Below are positions 55,921 to 64,000 of a stretch of 64,000 nucleotides of DNA, one piece after another. Position 1 is the first letter of the stretch. Every line of letters begins with the position of its first letter. Under the pieces are notes generated by a model. That model was not told where the DNA came from and did not search any database. It saw only the letters and a list, made by a program, of their open reading frames with translations. The position numbers were made by a program, and so were the translations under genes. The stretch is from Lactuca virosa (lineage: Eukaryota > Streptophyta > Magnoliopsida > Asterales > Asteraceae): NCBI GenBank assembly GCA_928212115.1, contig CAKMRJ010005745.1:225679143-225743142 (forward strand), read 5' to 3'.

Positions 55921-56657
55921 CTAAAATTGTCTTTTGGGAAATGATATTTGTGAATGATTTTGATACTGCTTTTGATAGCCAACACCATTTTGTTGAAAAA
56001 CTTTTCGATTTTGATCAATACTTTTTTGTCCATGATTTTGACCAAAACTCATTTGTTCATGATTTTGATAAAAACTCATTTGTCCATGATTTTGACCAAA
56101 ACTCATTTGTTCATGATATTGAGTAAAACTCTTTTGTCCATGATTTTGACCAAAACTTTGTAAATTTTTTTGTAAACCGTTTTGTCGAAAGTTATTTTTG
56201 ACATAGTTTCGACTCCTTTGAAAATCATTGTTTTTTTTGAAATTGTTTATTTTCAAAAATTCTTTGCATTTTGTGAAAACTTTTTTGACGTTTCATGAGA
56301 TTTTTGTTTAAAAACCTTTTGATTGTGAGAAGTTTTTTCATTTTTCCAATAGGCTTTATTTTGTGCTTTTGATTTCAAAATTCCTTCCTCAAAAGCCATA
56401 TTTTCTACTCCTCTTTTGAAAGTTTGTGTATTCACCTTTTGATGTTTTGGATCATTAGGTCAAGAATCAACACATTTTTCACTCTTTTTATTATCAACAT
56501 TAGATTTTTCTGTTTTCATGGTCGAAACACGTTTTGTTTTATTTTGTTGAAGAAAATTATTCGAGTTTTTGTTCAATCCATTTTCGACTATGTTTTGATT
56601 TGAATAAAATCCTTCTTTCATCACATTCACATTGTATTTATTCACCAAATTGTTCAA
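55921..56657 (-). pseudogene. N/Q/K-rich gag-like remnant with 10-aa repeats
   Basis: Minus-strand frames 56657-56460, 56435-56253 and 56256-55921 are rich in Asn, Gln, Lys and Ser. The last one repeats QNHGQMSFYQNHEQMSFGQ (30-bp period, about five to six copies). No zinc knuckle or enzyme motif is visible. Such low-complexity stretches occur between gag and protease of some plant copia elements, so that is my tentative reading. It is truncated at 56775 by the next gypsy element. Confidence 0.4.
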
Positions 56658-57372
56658 TTTAGGAGCAACATTATCACCATTTCCTTTGGTAACAACGAGT
56701 TGATTTGGAAATACAACATCTTCTGAATCCTTGAAGCTAGGTTAAACCACTGCATTTGATTCAAGATAATGTTTTTGTGATATCCTCAAATTCACGGTCA
56801 TTTCAAAAATTTTATTTATGCTTATTTAAAAATCATAGTATCCATTTTAAAAAGTAGTATTGCGGAATTTTTCCCAGAAAAACATTATAATAATATTTTC
56901 AAAGCATTTCCGAAGAAACGTATTTTGTTCATATTAAAACATTGGGATGTCATTGTCAATACAGAAACATAAGCATAAACAGACCTTACATTCATTTACA
57001 CTAATAATTTACATCTCCTTTAATCTCTCGGTGTAATGTGTCTTCGTATCGATACATGTGATACAAATAAACTAAGTGGGTTAGGTTGGGAAACCTAGTG
57101 AGTATATAGGGTTTTCAACCCACAATAATATAGTTAATTTGTTTCTTCACATAATTCATGTCAAACAATTAACCCGATTACCCATCCTTATTTTCTTTAT
57201 TTAATCTTCCCTCAAGATTTATCCTAAGGGTCATCTCATACATCGTATTTACCTCTCATCTCCTTACATCGCATGCCCTTATATGTTTGTTCCTAATTAC
57301 TTTTCCTATGAATCATCGCCTACATCGCATAGACAATACTGATTCGGGGATTACTCCCCCAATACGTGTCCT

Positions 57373-57500
57373 GTAAGGGTTAGGGTATCATCACATGAAT
57401 ACGTAGTTACAACATCGCCTGAACTTGTAATTCAAAGTAAGGGTTAGAGTATCATCGCATGAATACGTAGTTACAACATCGCCAAAACTTATAATCCATC
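57373..57500. repeat. 64-bp tandem duplication inside the LTR
   Basis: Two copies start 'gtaagggttag' at 57373 and 57437. The partner LTR has the same doubled arrangement near 62597-62720, so it predates this insertion. Confidence 0.8.
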
Positions 57501-58552
57501 ACCTACAGGTTATGCATGACTATCTAGAATAGCCCGTGATCGCCATCTATACTCTAATAGATGACTAAATCGCTACATCGCAACATCGCAGGTCAAGATT
57601 ATGGCATCTCCTCACATCTCACATCACCTATTTATCATCACCTAGTTATCATCACCTTTCTATCATCACTTTTCTCTCATCACCCATCGCTACCCAATAT
57701 ATATTTATAAGTATAAAAATACATATGCAGTTTAAATCAAGTAAATATGTATAAATCGTTCATCTAGCATAGATATCAGGAACACAGATAATATGCACAC
57801 ATAACACGTAATTTATATTAAATACTTCATATTTATGTGTAAGATGAAAGTAACTATGCACTCACTTGTTAAAGTGATGACTCCAAACTCGAGCAGCGCT
57901 TCGCTTCTAACAATTTTATTTTCCACCGGAGGGAAGGACCATTTGGGCATTTAAGTTGTTCTGAAATCCAACATCCCTATGCGGCCCTTCAAACCAGATT
58001 CCCCGTAACGTGAGCAGTTCAAAGGTATTATAACAACACTTTGTATAATTTATAATACTTAGCATATATATTGTTTATAGGTTCATAATAACGATAATGA
58101 ACTTAAACATAAGTTATACTTAAAGTAGGGTAAGCATAACTTACTTACAATGGGGTTTTAGCTAGGAGTCGGGCTCTGCAGGGGCAGAACTTCGTTGCTG
58201 AATCTTTCTAAACAAGATTATTGCAGCGCTTCAGCACTCAACTTACTATACTAAAACTACAGAAAGAGAAGTCGAATTATGAGGGACTGAAATGCTCGGG
58301 GGATAAGAAGAGAAAGACTCTTGAATCAAGAGAAAGGTGCAAGAAATATGAGAGTCTAGTGGCTCTTATTTATAGTAATTGAATTTTCAAAAACTACCCT
58401 TTATAGTTACTTAATGACCTTATAGTTATTTAAACGACTAAACACCCCTTTATAATACTATTTTAAATAGATTTAACGATATTTGTACTAAACTAATATC
58501 GAAAGTACTCAACACTAATCTTATAACGACCGCATCGTCGATACCTTTGTAA

Positions 58553-58556
<4 letters not shown>

Positions 58557-58631
<75 letters not shown>
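58557..58631. repeat. (TA)n(TG)n microsatellite in LTR
   Basis: TA then TG units. Confidence 0.9.
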
Positions 58632-58632
<1 letters not shown>

Positions 58633-59018
58633 TTTATACTTTATTTTAATACATAATTATGCTATTAAAAATTATAACTCGTTCATACGAACTCCATTTT
58701 TTACGTTCTTTATATCCACGCGTAGCTATCGACGAGATCTACAACTTTCGTTTAGACTCCGTCGGCTAATTTTGACATTATTTTTTTTTGTCCATATTTT
58801 TATATAATTATATGATTTTGTTAAAATCATAACTCTCTCGTACGGACTACGATTTTCTCTTTAGTGGTTTTAGTTAAAAGTCAACCATTCTCTTCGTAGC
58901 TTTTTACGTCATACATTCATTGTGCGCGGCTGACTTTTATATCTTATAAAAATCATATATAATTCATACGGAGTCGGATTTCTACGAAATTTATATTTTC
59001 GGGATCGGAAAGACGTGT

Positions 59019-59124
<106 letters not shown>

Positions 59125-59367
59125 TTGGCGCACTTATTTTTACGATTTACGGACGATTCGGCTGATTTTTCCTATTTTATTATATTATAATAATCATGAA
59201 ACCCATAATATTCATATAATTTTTCTTTATTACGTCAAATAGGTTACAATTGTTGACCCTAAGTATTACTTTGGTTAAGAATATTTATCCTAGATAATCT
59301 TCTATAAAAAATCATTTTTAACGCTTGTTATATCTTAATTGACTACCCCGAATCTGTGGGTGTTACA

Positions 59368-59380
59368 ATTATCTCCCCCT
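59368..59380 (-). other. Polypurine tract of gag-only gypsy
   Basis: Minus strand AAGGGGGAGATAA beside the LTR. Confidence 0.8.
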
Positions 59381-60399
59381 TAGAATGATTATGTCCCGGA
59401 ATCATCAACAAAACAGGGCTTGTATAGTGACTCTCTACATTTCCTTTCCATCCTAGGTGGTAATCGTAACTCTTATGTCCTTTTAAATGAGTATCTAACT
59501 CTAGGAGTCCTTGACTGCTGACGGTGCGCAATCTTGCACCCACTCTTCATCTTATGTTGGAATTTCAATCTTAACCTTCGAGTTACAAACTCGGTCCTTA
59601 TTTGAGACTCGTGCTTCTTCTTAAACATACTTAACTTACAATAATATTTTTACTTCAATTACTGTAAGAGGCCGATGGGCCATGTTCTAATGACCTCGCA
59701 TCGTATGATGCAACGTTTAGACTCGGGTCTTTTTAAGTCAGATTCCAGAATAGAAGACACCTTCCTTCATGTTCTAATGTAATATGATCACATTCTAGCA
59801 TGTAGCACGTCTTGCAAGAAGCTTCTCACTTTACAACGATCACGATACTTCTATTGATCGGTTCGATTATATTTCACTTCAATCTTCTGGCTTAAGCCGG
59901 ATGTTACATCAGACTTGGTTCTTCGAACCATGTAACATAATTATCTTAGTAGGACTCGATTTAATATGACCACTAGGGTCAGAATAACAATCATCTTCTT
60001 AGTCTTTACCGAAACGATGGTAACAACAGACATGATACAAACATAATCAATTACTAGCGCCTTCGTAACCTTGTGACTTTCCCTGATCCAAGTGCGATTC
60101 TTGTGCTTCCGGTAGTATAGGCCTCTACTACCTTTCACACCTACTCATATTCTTCCCAAGTATTTTCCTGCAGTTCTCCAAGTCACCATACAATAATTTC
60201 ATATAGTCATTTAACACATCGGATAAAATAACCAAGGTTTATATTATTTCTTGAAACGATTACATAGATGTTCAAGTTCACCCTACACTATGCCTATTAT
60301 AACAGGCTACACCATACGATACCATCTATATGACTACTTTATAGATCCTTACTCCTAAACCCTTGCGATGTCACCTGCTTCATCAAGGATCATCTAAAA
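59381..60399 (-). other. Non-coding 3' region with displaced leader-like block
   Basis: No pol coding. The block 60070-60175 matches the 5' leader of the other gypsy element (30195-30290), including its hairpin; weaker similarity continues to about 60380. The region 59381-60070 matches nothing I recognise. Confidence 0.65.
60111..60132 (-). promoter_or_regulatory. Hairpin with AGGCCT loop (copy of the gypsy leader hairpin)
   Basis: Stem GGTAGTA / TACTACC is perfect. The loop GAGGCCTA contains the six-base palindrome AGGCCT. The counterpart is at 30233-30254. Candidate RNA dimerisation or packaging element; function inferred. Confidence 0.5.
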
Positions 60400-61578
60400 T
60401 TTTTCTGCCTTTAGCTTCGGCGGAACATTTTGCCTTGCAAATTCGTTTTTTTTGGCAGTTCTTCAAAATATGCCCACCATCTCCATATTCGTAACAATTC
60501 CTGTTGTCGAATTTACAATCTATGGAATAGTGACTGGTCCTACCACACTTATAGCAAGTCACTTCTCCATCACATCTTCCGAAGTGCTTCTTCTTGCACT
60601 TCTCACACCACTTGGCTCCACTACTACTTCTATACTTTTAGTCGTCCAGGTTGGACTTCATGAATCTTCCTTTCTTATCAGATCTCGAGGATACCTCAAT
60701 CTTCCTCTTTTCTCCCGTCTTATCTTTTTCTAGACCCTTTTCTCTTATCTAGGTCTCTACATTCTTCGCTGCCGTAACGACTGTCTTCAAAGTAGTTGCC
60801 AATTTGACCATTGGGCCAAAGTCCGTTGGCAATCCGTTACCAAACCTATCTATCTTGGAGACTTCGGTAGGCACCAAGTAGGGGAATAGCTTCATCCTCT
60901 CGGTGAATGCGGTGACATACTCATCAACACTCATCTTGCCTTTCTTCAGATTCTGAAACTCGTTGTTTAGGTCTATCAGATCTATCTCTGAGCAGTATTG
61001 CAATTTCAATTGCTCCATGAATGCTTCCCAAGGCATCTGCATGGCTTCTCCTTGTGGCATTGTATCTGCCAACAACTTCCACCAACTTAAAACTCCGGTC
61101 TTTAGTTGTCTGGCGGAAAAGACGGTATTTTGCTTATCGCTGCAGTTATAGCTTTCAAATACCATTTCCATCTCGGAGATCCAGTCCATAATTTCCACTG
61201 GCTTTGGGCTTCCAAAAGACTTGGTGGTTTGGCACCCAAGAAGTTCTTATACATACGCCCCTCCCTGTCAATCTCTCTGTCCGGGTCGATCCTCCTGACC
61301 ACTTGGGGTCCAACTTGACTCACAGTACGCCTATAATTTCCCTCCTCTGACAGCTTTTCATTTAGTTCGGGTTGCACAACAGGCACATAAGGTTCATCCC
61401 TATTAAGCACATTTTCCTCATCTCTTCCCTTTTTTCGGCCATCATAGCCCGAATCATTGCCTGGACTCCCTGCCATAGTGATTGGCTCTGGTGCAGCTGC
61501 TACCTCTGGCACACACTCAATCACTTGTGGCTCAGGCTGTGGGTTACTGTTTCCCAATCCATTTTCAGTTCTCACCAT
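60400..61578 (-). pseudogene. Gag of the gag-only gypsy element
   Basis: Frame from ATG 61578 (MVRTENGLGNSNPQPEPQV) shifts near 61190 into 61198-60749, which holds the gag core (LKTGVLSWWKLLADTMPQ, MPWEAFMEQLKLQYCSE, MSVDEYVTAFTERMKLFPYL). Downstream, zinc knuckles are CEKCKKKHFGRC, CYKCGRTSHYSIDC (intact CCHC) and CYEYGDGGHILKNC, where the second Cys is Tyr. Stops occur between them. After the knuckles a LDEAGD motif ends the coding region. Gag packages the RNA. Confidence 0.88.
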
Positions 61579-61987
61579 ATCGATCTATACACCAAATCAG
61601 ACGTTCTGTTTGTAGTGACGAGAATTAAGATAGGAAAACTTTATTTACAATAGACGTATAAATCTCCTTATCACTCTGAAAAGTTACATGCCAGTTCTAA
61701 TACCGTAGTTAAACGTTTAGAAATCTGAACACATAAAATTTCCATATCCGGTCGGCAATAGACCATAGATCCGATCAAATAATAGCATATAAGGCATCTT
61801 TTTAGCTATAACATAAATCATTTAGCATATAAAAGCATTTTAGGAATCTTTCCTAAAATAAGCTAGTGCTCGTGTCTATTCATTCATTCATCCTAAATAT
61901 AGAAGTCACTCATCTCACAATTATCGCTTAGCATTCTAAGTTTAAGTCTAGAAATTTTCTAAAATTCCTAGTTCGCTTAAACTAATG
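61579..61987 (-). other. Leader of the gag-only gypsy element
   Basis: About 410 bp of AT-rich leader between primer site and gag ATG; the conserved hairpin block is not here but 3' of gag. Confidence 0.6.
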
Positions 61988-61998
61988 CTCTGATACCA
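61988..61998 (-). other. Primer binding site of gag-only gypsy
   Basis: Minus strand TGGTATCAGAG, two bases inside the LTR at 62001. Confidence 0.88.
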
Positions 61999-62000
61999 AC

Positions 62001-63009
62001 TGTGACATTCCCAAATTCACGGTCATTTTAAAATTTTATTTATGCTTATTTAAAATCAGAGTATCCATTTTAAAAAGTAGTACTATAGAATTTGTTCCCA
62101 GAAAAACATGATAATAATATTATCAAATCATTTCTGAAGAAATGTATTTTGTTTATATTAAAACTTTGGGATGTCATTGTCAATAAAAAAACATAAGCAT
62201 AAACAGACCTTACATTGATACACTAAAGATTTACATCTCCTTTAATCTCTCAGTGTAATGTGTCTTCGTATCGATACCTGTGACACAAATAAACTAAGTG
62301 GGTCAGGTTGCGAAACCTAGTGAGTACATAGGGTTTTCAACCCACAATAATATAGTTAATTTGTTTCTTCACATAATTCATGTCAAACAATTAACCCGAT
62401 TACCCATCCCTATTTTCTTCATTTAATCTTCCCTAAATATTTATCCTAAGGCTCATCTCCTACATCGTATTTACCTCTCATCTCCATACATCGCATTCCC
62501 TTATATGTTTGTTCCTAAGGAATTTTCCTAAGAATCATCGCCTACATCATATAGACAATAATGATTCGGGGATTACTCCCCCAATACGTGTCCCGTAAGG
62601 GTTAGGGTATTATCACATGAATACGTAGTTACAACATCTCCTGAACTCGTAATTCAAAGTAAGGGTTAGAGAGTCATCGCATGAATACGTAGTTACAACA
62701 TCGCCTGAACTCATAATTCATCACCTACAAGTTATGATTCTACTAGTGTTTCCACAAGACTGTCTAGAATAGTTTGTGGTCGTCATCTATACTCTAGTAG
62801 ATGACTAAATCGCTACATCGCAACATCGTAGGTCAAGATTATGGAATCTCCTCACATCCCACATCACCTATTTATCATCACCTTGTTATCATCACCTTTC
62901 TCTCATCACCCGTCGCTACCCAATATATATTTATAAGTATAGAAATACATATACAGTTAAAATCACGTAAATATGTATAAATCGTTCATGTAGCATAGAT
63001 ATCAGGAAC
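62001..63009 (-). repeat. 5' LTR of the gag-only gypsy element (interrupted)
   Basis: Matches 56776-57783. Homology stops at 63009 ('atatcaggaac') where another LTR starts; the rest should lie beyond the window. Confidence 0.88.
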
Positions 63010-63467
63010 TGTAAGTCCCAAATTTTGCTTGATGTATCAATCAGATCCACTTGATGGTGCGGAATCCCAATCAAGTGGATGATTCAAGATCAAATATGGA
63101 AGAAAGAGAAGAAGAAGAAGATGAATCTATGATGTATTCAATAATAAGATTGATGCTCCATACATATGAGATTCTCTCACACACACTCTTCTTCTCTCTC
63201 ACTTTCTCTCTCTAGAACACCTTGATTTGCACACACTTAGGCCCCCTCTTTATTATGACTCTATTGACACTCTATATATAGGGAACAGTGGCTGCAAACA
63301 CGTTTACAGCCGTAAACGTGTTTACAGCCACAAACGAGTTTGCATCCGCAAACACACCCAACCGCAAACACCACATAAACCGTAAACCCAAGGCCGTTTT
63401 CGGTTGTAGACCAAAAACTATTAAAGCCTAGAAAAGTAAAGTATAAACCATATTTTTAGACCCAACA
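63010..63467 (-). repeat. 3' LTR of a further LTR retrotransposon (cut by the window end)
   Basis: Starts TGTAAGTCCC and ends AGACCCAACA, 458 bp. A polypurine tract follows. It contains several GTTTACAGCC-type units (63300-63400). Inserted into the 5' LTR of the gag-only element; probable TSD base set GGAAC at 63005-63009, whose partner is outside the window. The LTR end and tract resemble those of the inner copia, suggesting copia. Confidence 0.75.
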
Positions 63468-64000
63468 ATCTCCCCCTTGGTTTATAGCTTTCTTTTCTTT
63501 GACCCAACAAACTACCCCTAAAAATGTAGCTGGCTTTTCTTGTCAATCTTCATTTGGAGCTTGGCTTCAGCTTTTTGTCTTCTATTTCTGCACAACTTCA
63601 AGATGAGCATATGAGTCTTTTAAGTGAGTGACATCATCTAGAACAGTTGGTCATTTCTTCAAAATTTGACTTTGAACGCACGTTGGGTGAGGAGGCTTCA
63701 TGTAGAGATTCTTGAAAATTGGCGCTTTCAGCTTGAGAATCTTCAGAGAGAATATCAGAGAACGAATCTTCTGGATCACTTCAGTAGGTACATATATAGC
63801 AGCAAATTGATTGAGGAGGCTTCAATGCAATCTGTCACATAATCTTCAAGTGCAGCTTCACCTTGCTTATGGGGTTGAAAGATTGAATGTTGAAAGAATA
63901 ATCTTCATTTCTTGTTCCTTTAAATGAGAATTCTTCGACAATCACGGATGAAGCTTTGGCTCAGAAAATCTCAATACAGTCTCCATGAGTCTCATCTACA
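63468..64000 (-). other. Polypurine tract and 3' internal region of the last element
   Basis: Minus strand CCAAGGGGGAGAT at 63468-63480, then non-coding internal sequence without a recognisable frame up to the window edge. Confidence 0.6.

Overview
The window is AT-rich plant nuclear DNA that consists almost entirely of transposable elements. Most elements are read on the minus strand. Dense spliceosomal introns, long TA microsatellites and the families present point to a dicot, most likely an Asteraceae species. The LTR palindrome ACTCGTCGAGT reminds me of lettuce (Lactuca), but that is recall, not something I could search. I found no intact host gene. The only resident host gene is a broken UDP-glycosyltransferase; other host-like pieces (SMC6, possibly ubiquilin/DSK2) sit inside transposons.

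Layout, left to right. 1-930: AT-rich DNA with a 270-bp MITE. 931-23017: a train of elements whose junctions are (TA)n tracts, bracketed by a near-identical 77-80 bp inverted repeat. It holds a roughly 13.9-kb Helitron (RepHel plus an RPA1-like gene, minus strand), a second non-autonomous Helitron with captured exons, a 510-bp fold-back element, and a 2.9-kb Mutator-like element carrying an SMC6 fragment. 23468-32889: a Ty3/gypsy chromovirus with 2-kb LTRs, perfect 5-bp target duplications (CGTGA), and a candidate 67-nt intron between gag and protease. 32895-49865: an old locus with LINE fragments, a tRNA-derived SINE and a tandem segmental duplication. One copy is split by a degenerate Ty1/copia element (33416-47677), itself split by a younger copia element (37890-47522, TSD GTTAG). 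49925-52415: the UGT85-like pseudogene, interrupted by a hAT remnant. 52455-52885: repeated UGT promoter sequence. 52888-54898: a PIF/Harbinger element (TSD TTA) with a SANT/Myb-like ORF. 55921-56657: an N/Q-rich gag-like remnant. 56776-63009: a gag-only gypsy derivative with 2.6-kb LTRs. 63010-64000: the start of another LTR element, cut by the window edge.

How the parts relate. The elements form datable nests. The inner copia LTRs differ at 7 of 312 sites and the outer copia LTRs at 8 of 134, matching their nesting order. The second copy of the segmental duplication lacks the copia insertion, so the duplication came first. The tandem promoter array supplies an empty-site paralogue for the Harbinger insertion. 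Most coding regions carry frameshifts, stops, or changes at catalytic or zinc-binding residues, so nearly all are pseudogenes. The most unusual signals are the (TA)n element train, a shared hairpin with a GGCC loop in two gypsy elements, and the gag-protease intron.
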